This document shows positions 7,719-15,865 of a DNA stretch of 57,103 nucleotides, one piece after another. Made by a program: the position numbers and the translations under genes. The DNA is taken from assembly GCA_934270345.1 (NCBI GenBank), contig CAKQPT010000016.1, positions 1-57,103 on the forward strand. Direction: 5' to 3'. The notes below the pieces were generated by a model. It had not been told where the DNA came from and did no database searches. It saw nothing but the letters and a program-made list of their open reading frames with translations. Origin of the DNA: an uncultured Oribacterium sp. GTDB taxonomy: Bacteria > Bacillota > Clostridia > Lachnospirales > Lachnospiraceae. Position 1 is the first letter of the stretch, and each line of letters opens with the position of its first letter.

Positions 7719-9257
7719 TTATTCTTCCTCGCTTTCCGCCGTCGGCTTCGCCGGCGCCTCCCGGAAACGATCATAAGTACGCAGGATGCCGCAGATCACC
7801 TGCTTTTCATGCTCGGTGAACGCGTCCTCCGTCATGCGCCACTGCCAGTTCTGACCGGAGGTACCAGGCTGGTTGATGCGCGCCTCGCCGCCGAGGCCGA
7901 GGTAATCCCCTGCCGGCACGATCACGGTATCCGCGATGGACGCCATCGCGCGCTTGATCAGCAGCTCCGGCATCGCATTCCAGTCATTGCCGGAACGGCT
8001 CATGTACTGATACATATAGTCCCGCTGCCAGTCCGGGATGGTCTCGAACCAGTGACGGAGGGTATCGTTATCATGCGTACCCGTGTAGCAGACACAGTTT
8101 GGGGTGGTGAAGTTGTGCGGCAGATACGTATTGCCCGCACCCGAATCCCAGGCGAACTGCAGCACCTTCATGCCCGGGAAGCCGGTCGCGGCCATCAGCT
8201 TCCGGACCTCATCGGTGATGACACCGAGGTCCTCTGCGATGATCGGCAGCTCCTTCGTACCGAAGTGCTGGTACATCGCACGGAACAGGCCCATGCCCGG
8301 GCCCTTCACCCACGCGCCGTTTTCCGCCGTATCATCGCCGAACGGCACCGCATAGTAGGCCTCGAAGCCCCGGAAATGATCGACACGGAGACAGTCGTAC
8401 ATCGAAAGGCAGTACTCCATGCGCGCACACCACCAGGCATAATTCGTCTTCTTATGCGCCGCCCAGTCATAGAGCGGATTGCCCCAGAGCTGACCGGTCG
8501 CGGAGAAGGCATCTGGCGGAACGCCCGCTACCTTCGATGGATGGCCGTCCTTCGTGTACTGGAAGAGCTCGCGATGCGCCCAGGCATCCGACGAATCCGG
8601 TGCGCAGTAGATCGGGATATCACCGAGAATCTCGATGCCCCTCGCCGCTGCGTAGGCACGAAGTGCCGCCCACTGCTTATTAAACTCATACTGCACGAAG
8701 GCGTAGAACGCCACCTCGTCCGCATGCTCTGCACGGAACGCAGCCACCGCCTTCGGATCGCAGTCGCGCAGCTCCTCCGGCCAGACATCCCAGCTCGCGC
8801 CGGAAAGTGAATCCTTGATCGCCATGAAGACGCAATACTCGATGGTCTCCGGACGAAGCTCCGCGTAGAGCGCCTCGACATCACCGCCCTGCTCCTTGAA
8901 ATGCGTGAAGGCAAGCTTCAGCGCCTTGTTCTTGCTGCTGTAGAGCTTCCCGTAATCTATTTTTTCATCATCATCGCCGAAGTCAAATTCCTCCGGATCC
9001 GCGAGTTCCTCTGCGCTCAGCAGCCCCTCCTCGACCAGCAGGTCGAGGTCCACGAAATACGGATTCCCCGCGAAGGCGGAAAACGCCTGGTACGGTGAAT
9101 CGCCGAAGCCCGTCGGGCCCATCGGCAGGATCTGCCAGATCTTGTTTCCGGTCTCACATAATAAATCGATAAAACGATATGCTTCCTCACCGAGTGTTCC
9201 GATGCCGTACTTTCCAGGCAACGAGAACACCGGCATCAAAATGCCTGCTTTTTTCAT
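7719..9257 (-). CDS. malQ: 4-alpha-glucanotransferase (amylomaltase)
   Basis: Transfers alpha-1,4-glucan segments between maltodextrins (GH77). The 512-residue protein is of normal length. All three catalytic positions are present: the nucleophile Asp in CLRVDHFRGF, the acid/base Glu in PIIAEDLGVI and the Asp in YTGTHDNDT. The N-terminus AGILMPVFSLPGKYGIGTLG is the classic MalQ start. It is the last gene of the xth - GlgX-like - glgB - malQ run, 16 bases after glgB, and ends at the bidirectional terminator. It should act on the chains produced by debranching. Confidence 0.96.
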   Translation of the reverse strand: MKKAGILMPVFSLPGKYGIGTLGEEAYRFIDLLCETGNKIWQILPMGPTGFGDSPYQAFSAFAGNPYFVDLDLLVEEGLLSAEELADPEEFDFGDDDEKIDYGKLYSSKNKALKLAFTHFKEQGGDVEALYAELRPETIEYCVFMAIKDSLSGASWDVWPEELRDCDPKAVAAFRAEHADEVAFYAFVQYEFNKQWAALRAYAAARGIEILGDIPIYCAPDSSDAWAHRELFQYTKDGHPSKVAGVPPDAFSATGQLWGNPLYDWAAHKKTNYAWWCARMEYCLSMYDCLRVDHFRGFEAYYAVPFGDDTAENGAWVKGPGMGLFRAMYQHFGTKELPIIAEDLGVITDEVRKLMAATGFPGMKVLQFAWDSGAGNTYLPHNFTTPNCVCYTGTHDNDTLRHWFETIPDWQRDYMYQYMSRSGNDWNAMPELLIKRAMASIADTVIVPAGDYLGLGGEARINQPGTSGQNWQWRMTEDAFTEHEKQVICGILRTYDRFREAPAKPTAESEEE

Positions 9258-9273
9258 ACTCAGCCTTCCCCCT

Positions 9274-11856
9274 TTATCCCTTGCGACGCTTCGTCAGCTT
9301 CTGGTCGAGCGCAGCCTTCTGCACGCTCTTCCGCTGTGCAGAGGCCTTCGTGCCCGTCGACTTCGCTGCCGGCTTCTTCGGCTCTGCCTTCGCTGCCTCG
9401 ACGGCCTGCGCTGCTGCCTTCGCCTCGGTCATCTGCTTCGGCACGGTCGTCTTTTTCCGGGTCGTCTTCTTCTCACTGACGACCTCAACCTTCTCTTCCG
9501 CTGTCGCCTTCTTCGCACTCGTCTTCTTCGCGGTGCTGCTCTTCGCAGCGGTCTTCTTCGCGGCTGCCTTCTTCGCTTCCGTCGCCTTCGGTGCCGGCTC
9601 CGCGCATGGTGTCAGCTGGTAGATGGTGGTCGACATCGCCGGGATCTCGAGATCGACGGCGTAGTTCCGCTCATCCCAGTTGGCCTTCACGGCCTTATGT
9701 GCCGTGCGCTTCACAGCACCGCTTCCGCCGTACTTCTTATCATCACTGGAGATCAGAGACTTCGCAGAGCACATGAACGGGACACCGACACGGAACTTCG
9801 GATGCGCGACATTATCGAAGTTCGATACCACAAGGAGGGTCTCCTCCGGCTTATCGGTCTTTCGAACGAACATCACCATGGACTCCTCCTGATAGGAGCA
9901 GTTGATCCACTCGAAGCCGTCCGTGACGTAATCCTGCTGCCAGAGCGCCGGATGTGTCCGGTAGACGGCATTGAGATCCCGTACGAAGTTCTGGATGCCC
10001 TCGTGTACCGGGTACTCGAGGAGATTCCACTCAAGCTCCTGGTTCTCGGACCACTCGTCATACTGTCCGAAGTCCTGACCCATGAAGAGAAGCTTCTTGC
10101 CCGGGTGCGTCCAGAAGTAGCCATAGGCGGCGCGCAGGTTCTGTGCCTTCTCCTCGAAGGTCTCACCCGGCATCTTCCCGAGCATCGAGCCCTTGCCATG
10201 CACGACCTCGTCATGTGAGAGCACGAGCATGAAATCCTCGGAGTAGTTATAGATCATCGAGAAGGTGAGCTGGTTGTAGCTGCCCTTCCGGAAGAACGGA
10301 TCCGTGCCCATATAGCTCAGGAAGTCGTTCATGAAGCCCATGTTCCACTTGAGATCGAAGCCGAGGCCGTCCTCCTCGACGTCACCGGTGATGTTCGGCC
10401 ATGCCGTGGACTCCTCTGCGATGAGCAGTGTGCCCGAGAAGCGCTTGTGGAACTGCGAGTTCAGATGCTTCAGGAACTCCACCGCATCGAGGTTCTCGTT
10501 GCCGCCGTAGATGTTCCGCGGTGCATCCTCGCCCTGACGACCGTAGTCGAGGTAGAGCATGGAGGCCACGGCATCCATGCGGATACCATCGGCATGATAG
10601 CGGTCCGCCCAGAACATCGCACTGCCGATGAGGAAGTTCGACACCTCATTCTTACGGTAGTTGAAGGTCAGGGTGCCCCAGTGCGGGTGGCTCGCGAGAC
10701 GTGGATCCGGATTCTCGTAGAGGCCTGTACCATCGAACTGTGCAAGTCCCCAGCTGTCCCGCGGGAAGTGCGCCGGTACCCAGTCGAGGATGACGCCGAT
10801 GCCGGCCTCATGCATGTAGTTCATGAAGTACATGAAGTCCTCCGGTGTGCCGTAGCGACTCGTCGGTGCGTAGTAGCCGGTCACCTGATACCCCCAGCTC
10901 GCATCGAGCGGATGCTCCATCACCGGCATAAGCTCGACATGCGTATAGCCCTCCTGCTTCACATACTCCGCGACCTTCAGCGCGAGCTCGCGGTAGTTGT
11001 AGAACTCGGACCCGAGCTGTGCGGTACCATCCTCATCGATGGCCTGCTGCTTCCGTGCGAAGGAGCCGAGGTGCAGCTCGTAAACCGACATCGCCTCTTC
11101 CTTGATGCCCTCGACGCCACGTTCCGCCTTCTGCTGCTGCCATGCCGTATCCGTCCACGCAAACTGTCCGATGTCTTCCACGATGGAAGCATTGCCCGGA
11201 CGAAGCTCGAAGCCGAAGGCATACGGATCGATCTTCAGGAACGGCTCCTGGTGGTGACACTTGATTTCATACTTATAGAGGCTGCCCGGGGCGAGGTGCG
11301 GGATAAACAGCTCGAACACGCCGGAATCGCCGAGTCGCTGCATCATATGGCGACGGCCGTCCCAGAGGTTGAAATCACCGACGACGGAAACACGCTCTGC
11401 ATTCGGTGCCCATACGGAGAATGCGACACCATCGACGCCGTTGATGCGGATCGGATGTGCGCCCATCTTCTCATAGATGTCATACCAGATGCCGCCCTGA
11501 TACTTCTTGATATCGCGGTCGGTATAGGTCGACGGGAAGGCATACGGGTCCTCGGTATCCTCCGTCGTATCGTTATCGTAGGTGATGTGGTAGCTGTACG
11601 CCGGAAGCTCCTCGTTCCAGGCCTCCTCCATCGGCAGAAGCGTCGCGAAGAAGCCGGCCTCATCGACGAGCTCCATCGGATAGCGCTTCCCTCCGAGCAC
11701 GAGCTCGATGGCCTTCGCCGTCGGCACGAAGCTCTGCACCAGCAGTCCCTCCGGGATGACGTGCGCACCGAGGATCTTCTTCGGGTTCGCGGTTTCCGCG
11801 TAGGTGACGTCCTCCACCTCCGCCCAGTTCATGATCTCTTCTAATCTCTCATTCAT
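9274..11856 (-). CDS. glgB: 1,4-alpha-glucan branching enzyme with lysine-rich tail
   Basis: Forms alpha-1,6 branches in glycogen (GH13). An N-terminal region and CBM48 (WAPNAERVSVVGDFNLWDG) lead into the catalytic barrel. The catalytic residues are present: nucleophile Asp in GIRMDAVASML, acid/base Glu in LLIAEESTAWP, and the stabilising Asp in LSHDEVVHG. The enzyme proper ends near residue 750. The last about 110 residues are a Lys/Ala/Thr-rich tail resembling histone H1 (units such as AAAKKTAAKSSTAKK), absent from ordinary GlgB. The tail has no predicted fold and might bind polyanions, but this is inference. AAGGAG precedes the ATG. It follows the debranching-like gene by 17 bases. Confidence 0.96.
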   Translation of the reverse strand: MNERLEEIMNWAEVEDVTYAETANPKKILGAHVIPEGLLVQSFVPTAKAIELVLGGKRYPMELVDEAGFFATLLPMEEAWNEELPAYSYHITYDNDTTEDTEDPYAFPSTYTDRDIKKYQGGIWYDIYEKMGAHPIRINGVDGVAFSVWAPNAERVSVVGDFNLWDGRRHMMQRLGDSGVFELFIPHLAPGSLYKYEIKCHHQEPFLKIDPYAFGFELRPGNASIVEDIGQFAWTDTAWQQQKAERGVEGIKEEAMSVYELHLGSFARKQQAIDEDGTAQLGSEFYNYRELALKVAEYVKQEGYTHVELMPVMEHPLDASWGYQVTGYYAPTSRYGTPEDFMYFMNYMHEAGIGVILDWVPAHFPRDSWGLAQFDGTGLYENPDPRLASHPHWGTLTFNYRKNEVSNFLIGSAMFWADRYHADGIRMDAVASMLYLDYGRQGEDAPRNIYGGNENLDAVEFLKHLNSQFHKRFSGTLLIAEESTAWPNITGDVEEDGLGFDLKWNMGFMNDFLSYMGTDPFFRKGSYNQLTFSMIYNYSEDFMLVLSHDEVVHGKGSMLGKMPGETFEEKAQNLRAAYGYFWTHPGKKLLFMGQDFGQYDEWSENQELEWNLLEYPVHEGIQNFVRDLNAVYRTHPALWQQDYVTDGFEWINCSYQEESMVMFVRKTDKPEETLLVVSNFDNVAHPKFRVGVPFMCSAKSLISSDDKKYGGSGAVKRTAHKAVKANWDERNYAVDLEIPAMSTTIYQLTPCAEPAPKATEAKKAAAKKTAAKSSTAKKTSAKKATAEEKVEVVSEKKTTRKKTTVPKQMTEAKAAAQAVEAAKAEPKKPAAKSTGTKASAQRKSVQKAALDQKLTKRRKG

Positions 11857-11873
11857 GCTTTATCTCCTTCATC

Positions 11874-14033
11874 TCATACATCGGATGGATGTTTCTTCAC
11901 TTCGCTTACCGGCGTCTTTTCGGCCACCGGCTGTCCGGATGCCCCACCGGCAGCTGCCGGCTCCGGCTGCGTTTCCTGCGCCGTCTGCGTTTCCTTCGCC
12001 AATGCTGTCGGCCGCTGCTTCGGATGGCGTTTATGTACTTTCTTTTTCGGCTGAAAGTCCGGATCTTTCACCGCCTTCAGCACGACGATGGAGCGGGGCT
12101 CCACGGTATAACGCTCCTCGGGGAGCATCGTCTCCTCCGGACAGATGCCGTTCGTTTCCTCCATGGCAGTATCGATCACGGCGGCCCACTTCATGCCGAG
12201 CGGCGGATGCGCCAGCAGGAAGCTGTGCTTCTCCCAGTGCAGGTTGTAGAGCACGAGGAAAGTGTCATCCCCGGCATAGGCACCGGCGTACATGACCCCG
12301 AGCTGCCGGCGGAAGTTCTCGCTGTCCGGCCGCCAGGCGTTCTCCCCATGGAAGCTGATATCCGGGATCCCGACGGAGCGGTAGTCCATCTGACGAAGCG
12401 CTGTGCCCTGATGAAACACCGGATGCTGCTTCCGAAACTGAATCGCGTAACGCGCAAAATCGTAGAGTTCCCGGTTCCGATCGATGAGCCGCCAGTCGAG
12501 CCAGTTTATCGCATTATCCTGGCAATACGGGTTATTGTTTCCGAGGCGGGACTGGCCGAACTCGTCGCCCGCATGGATCAGCGGGGTGCCCTGGCTCAGC
12601 ATCAGCAGAAGCCAGGCGTTCCGCCACATCTTTTTCCGAAGCAGCTTGATGGACTTCTTCCGGGTCGGACCCTCCTCGCCACAGTTCCAGCTGTAGTTCT
12701 GGTCGGTACCGTCGCGGTTATCCTCATGATTCTCTTCGTTGTGCTTTCGATCATAGGAGAGGACATCCATCAGACTCATGCCCGAGACATTGGCCATGTA
12801 CTGGATGCTCGCCCGGTTCGACGGGTTCTCGCGCACACGCTGCATGAGCGTCGGCAGCATGCTCTCGTCGCCCTTCAGGATGCGGCGCATGTCGTTCTGG
12901 AAACCGTCGTTGTAATCCGCGAGGTAACGGCCCGGTGCGGCTGCCTGCGCGGCGCCATGGGTCGGCGTCTCCGGAATCTGGCCCTGCCAGCTGTCCGCCC
13001 AGATCTTGAAGCGGCTCAGCCACGGATCGCGGGCGATGACACCGTACGGCGCGGCACCGATCAGGTGGATGCCGTCGACGTGGTAATGGATGCGCCAGTA
13101 GCGCATGACGTTCACGATGTGGTCCGGGATGGTTTCGTTTGTAAAGTACAGGTCGACCACGATCTCCATGCCGTGCGCGTGCAGGGTATGCACGAGCTTC
13201 CGGAACTCGTTCCGCGGATTTTTGTGGTCGGAGGTGAAGCTCGATTTCGGTGCGAGCTGCAGGGCGTCCTTCGTGAAGCCCCAGTAGTTGATGCGACCCG
13301 TCGGACGGAGCTCGACCTCGTATGGGTTATCATGTCCGTAATCCGGAAGCATGACCTCGTTAAATTCGTACGGCGGCATCAGCTCGAGCGTCGTGACCCC
13401 GAGCGCCTCGAGATACGGAATCTTCTCGAGGATGCCCTGGAAGCTGCCCCGGAGCTCGCCGTCCAGACCGGAGCTGTGATGCTCCGTGAAGCCGCGCACA
13501 TGGAGACGGTAGATGATGCTGTCCTCGTACGGCAGATCGAGCGCCCGGTCCTGCCGCCAGGCCTCACTCGACTCCGGGATCGCGGTCGCCTCGCCGATCG
13601 GCGTCTTCAGCGTCCGGGTGCCGTCCTTCAGATTTCCGAAGCTCTTCCGCCCCTCAAACACCGTCCCGTTCGGATCGGTGAAGATGCGGCCATCCGCCTC
13701 GTAGCAGTAACTGAGCTCCGCGAGCGGGAGGGCCAATGCAGGCTGCCTCTTCTCGTGCACCCTCGCCTGTGCGTCGCCGGCCCCCGCGGCTGCCGGTACC
13801 TGTGCCTGTACCTCGTTTGTCCCCGCAGCATCCCTGCCTGCGATCACTTCTCCGCCTCGTGGTCCGGATGTGACCGGCAGCTCCAGATGCCAGACATCCC
13901 CGATCCGATCCGCCGGATCGAAGGCGATCTGACGAACGCGTCTGTTTTTATGATATAGATTCAGAAACAGCTGCTCTGTACGAACCGCTGCCTCGAAGAT
14001 GTAATGGTCGTTTTCCTTCTTTAAGCCTAGCAT
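11874..14033 (-). CDS. GlgX/isoamylase-like protein lacking all catalytic acids
   Basis: The whole length (719 residues) aligns with GH13 glycogen-debranching enzymes: CBM48-like N-terminus, barrel, and the hallmark KHNEEN...ENRDGTDQNYSWNCGEEGPT and QGTPLIHAGDEFGQSRLGNNN blocks. However, VDGFRFDLA is VDGIHLIGA (nucleophile Asp replaced by Ile325), AEPWD is ADSWQ (acid/base Glu replaced by Asp347) and TAHDGFTL is ANVSGMSL (His-Asp replaced by Val416-Ser417). It is therefore very likely catalytically dead while the fold is kept. Its place upstream of glgB and malQ suggests a structural or glucan-binding role, comparable to plant ISA2. An Ala/Gly-rich insert lies at about 65-95 and a disordered Pro/Gln/Thr-rich tail covers the last about 65 residues. 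Confidence 0.9.
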   Translation of the reverse strand: MLGLKKENDHYIFEAAVRTEQLFLNLYHKNRRVRQIAFDPADRIGDVWHLELPVTSGPRGGEVIAGRDAAGTNEVQAQVPAAAGAGDAQARVHEKRQPALALPLAELSYCYEADGRIFTDPNGTVFEGRKSFGNLKDGTRTLKTPIGEATAIPESSEAWRQDRALDLPYEDSIIYRLHVRGFTEHHSSGLDGELRGSFQGILEKIPYLEALGVTTLELMPPYEFNEVMLPDYGHDNPYEVELRPTGRINYWGFTKDALQLAPKSSFTSDHKNPRNEFRKLVHTLHAHGMEIVVDLYFTNETIPDHIVNVMRYWRIHYHVDGIHLIGAAPYGVIARDPWLSRFKIWADSWQGQIPETPTHGAAQAAAPGRYLADYNDGFQNDMRRILKGDESMLPTLMQRVRENPSNRASIQYMANVSGMSLMDVLSYDRKHNEENHEDNRDGTDQNYSWNCGEEGPTRKKSIKLLRKKMWRNAWLLLMLSQGTPLIHAGDEFGQSRLGNNNPYCQDNAINWLDWRLIDRNRELYDFARYAIQFRKQHPVFHQGTALRQMDYRSVGIPDISFHGENAWRPDSENFRRQLGVMYAGAYAGDDTFLVLYNLHWEKHSFLLAHPPLGMKWAAVIDTAMEETNGICPEETMLPEERYTVEPRSIVVLKAVKDPDFQPKKKVHKRHPKQRPTALAKETQTAQETQPEPAAAGGASGQPVAEKTPVSEVKKHPSDV

Positions 14034-14065
14034 GATGTCCCTTCTTCGTTGTCTTTCTCTATATT

Positions 14066-14824
14066 TCAGATCTCGATGTCCAGCTCGATCGGACAGTGGT
14101 CGGAGCCGAAGATCTCCTGGTGGATCGACGCGCCCCTGACCCGGTCGCGAAGCTGCTCGGAAACGATGAAATAGTCGATACGCCAGCCCACGTTCCGATC
14201 ACGCGCCTTCATACGGTAGGACCACCAGCTGTACTCATCCGTCGCATCCGGATACAGCAGACGGAAGGTATCGATGAAGCCCGAATCGAGCAGACGCGAC
14301 ATCTTCGCACGCTCCTCATCCGAGAAGCCGGCATTCTTATGATTCGTCGCCGGATTCTTCAGATCGATCTCCTCATGAGCGACGTTCAGATCACCGCAGT
14401 AGATCACCGGCTTTTTCTTATTTAACTCGCCGACGTACTGCCGCCACGCATCCTCCCACGCCATCCGGTACGGAAGACGCCGGAGCTCATTCTGGGAGTT
14501 CGGCACATACACCGTCAGCACATAATAATCCGGGAATTCCGCCGTGATTACACGCCCCTCATGGTCATGCTCCTCGATCCCCATGCCATAGCGCACGGAC
14601 AGCGGCTCCTCCTTCGTAAAGAGCGCCGTGCCCGAATACCCCTTCTTCTCCGCATAGTTCCAGTACATGTGGTAGCCCGGAAGGTCCAGCTCCAGCTGCC
14701 CCTCCTGCAGCTTCGTCTCCTGCAGACAGAAAATATCCGCATCCAGGCTCTCGAACACCTCCATGAAGTTCTTCCCCATGACCGCCCGAAGACCATTCAC
14801 ATTCCACGAAATCATTTTCTTCAT
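14066..14824 (-). CDS. xth: Exodeoxyribonuclease III
   Basis: AP endonuclease and 3'-5' exonuclease of base excision repair (endonuclease/exonuclease/phosphatase fold). The motifs WNVNGLRA, LQETKLQ (metal Glu), YCGDLNVAHEEIDL, WRIDYF and GSDHCPIELDIEI with the final catalytic Asp-His are all present, and 252 residues is normal. It starts the run continuing into the glucan genes with a 32-base gap, so it may be co-transcribed with them; a functional link is not implied. Its upstream region has a TAGAAT box but no convincing -35. Confidence 0.96.
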   Translation of the reverse strand: MKKMISWNVNGLRAVMGKNFMEVFESLDADIFCLQETKLQEGQLELDLPGYHMYWNYAEKKGYSGTALFTKEEPLSVRYGMGIEEHDHEGRVITAEFPDYYVLTVYVPNSQNELRRLPYRMAWEDAWRQYVGELNKKKPVIYCGDLNVAHEEIDLKNPATNHKNAGFSDEERAKMSRLLDSGFIDTFRLLYPDATDEYSWWSYRMKARDRNVGWRIDYFIVSEQLRDRVRGASIHQEIFGSDHCPIELDIEI

Positions 14825-14915
14825 ATAGTAAATTCCTCTATTTATATCTCTTCATTCTGAATAGCTCTATTCTAGCATGGTTTGGGAGGATTTTCTTTTA
14901 AAAACGTGTTAGTAG

Positions 14916-14956
14916 AAAAAATAAAGCAGGGGATCCGGCGAACCGGAGCCCCTGCT
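14916..14956 (-). terminator. Intrinsic terminator after the DUF3881 gene
   Basis: AGCAGGGG and CCCCTGCT plus CCGG pairs form a long stem on the minus strand, followed by TTTATTTTTT. It closes the sensor kinase - DUF3881 unit. Confidence 0.88.
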
Positions 14957-14961
14957 CTGAT

Positions 14962-15849
14962 TTATTCAGTTTCCTCGACGATCTCGAGCGAACCCTGCAT
15001 CCAGATCTTTCCCTTGAAGCGCCGGCCGACCGCCGGCACACCAGTGAGATCCGATTCATTGATCGCGACATGGAAGACGCACTCGTTGCAACAGATCTTC
15101 ATATCCACCACATTTTCGTGGGTGTAGACATTTTCCTTCACCCGGAGAGAAACGATCTCCCCGAGGATCTGGTACATATCGCACTCGACACCGGTCGGCA
15201 TAAAGGTCGTCTCCACGAGACTGTAGAGATCCTCCGTCTGATAGCGCTGCTGTACCTCATGCATGAGGTTGAGATCCGTCTCCGTCAGCGTATCGATCGC
15301 CTCCGGATCGCCCTGACGGGCCGCCTCGAAGAGACGCTTCCGCTCGTTCTGCCGATGCTTCACGATCTCCGGATCCTCCGGACGCTTCTCGACCGGAAGC
15401 AGGATCTTTCCGCTCTCCGCGAGACCGGTCAGAAAGGCCTGACGCGCACGCAGCGGCATCTGCATACGGCGAAGCTCCGTGAGCTGCACCGAATTCGTGA
15501 TGTAAAAGATGAGCGGGATGCCCGAACGAAAATCCTCGAGCACACCGGCATAGGTCTCCTTCTCGAGATGACGCTCGACCGCGCCCTCCTCCGTCAGTGT
15601 CCCATCGTAGGAGCGCATATACGGAAAGTAGTATTCCCGGTGAAACACGCCATCGGGCGTGCGCTGACCGACCAGCGTGATGCCCATGGACGGTGCCACC
15701 GGGAGCTGATACTCCTCGGTCACGACACCATCCCCGGCGTTGATCGTCTGTACACGATACTTTTCATTTTCGGCCCGCGCGAGCAGCGGCTCGAGCTGCA
15801 GCTCTGTATTCAGTTTTGAAAATCCGACGGATCTCAAAAATTTATGCAT
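14962..15849 (-). CDS. DUF3881 family protein
   Basis: A 295-residue soluble protein that I recognise as the DUF3881 family, restricted largely to Lachnospiraceae. No catalytic motif is evident. It starts MHKFLRSVGFSKLNTE and has a conserved-looking core around GVVTEEYQLPVAPSMGITLVGQ and REYYFPYM. The C-terminal part includes NVVDMKICCNECVFHVAINESDL. It lies 16 bases downstream of the hybrid sensor kinase and shares its terminator, so the two are probably co-transcribed. Function is unknown. Confidence 0.8.
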   Translation of the reverse strand: MHKFLRSVGFSKLNTELQLEPLLARAENEKYRVQTINAGDGVVTEEYQLPVAPSMGITLVGQRTPDGVFHREYYFPYMRSYDGTLTEEGAVERHLEKETYAGVLEDFRSGIPLIFYITNSVQLTELRRMQMPLRARQAFLTGLAESGKILLPVEKRPEDPEIVKHRQNERKRLFEAARQGDPEAIDTLTETDLNLMHEVQQRYQTEDLYSLVETTFMPTGVECDMYQILGEIVSLRVKENVYTHENVVDMKICCNECVFHVAINESDLTGVPAVGRRFKGKIWMQGSLEIVEETE

Positions 15850-15865
15850 GGATGTATTACCTTCT

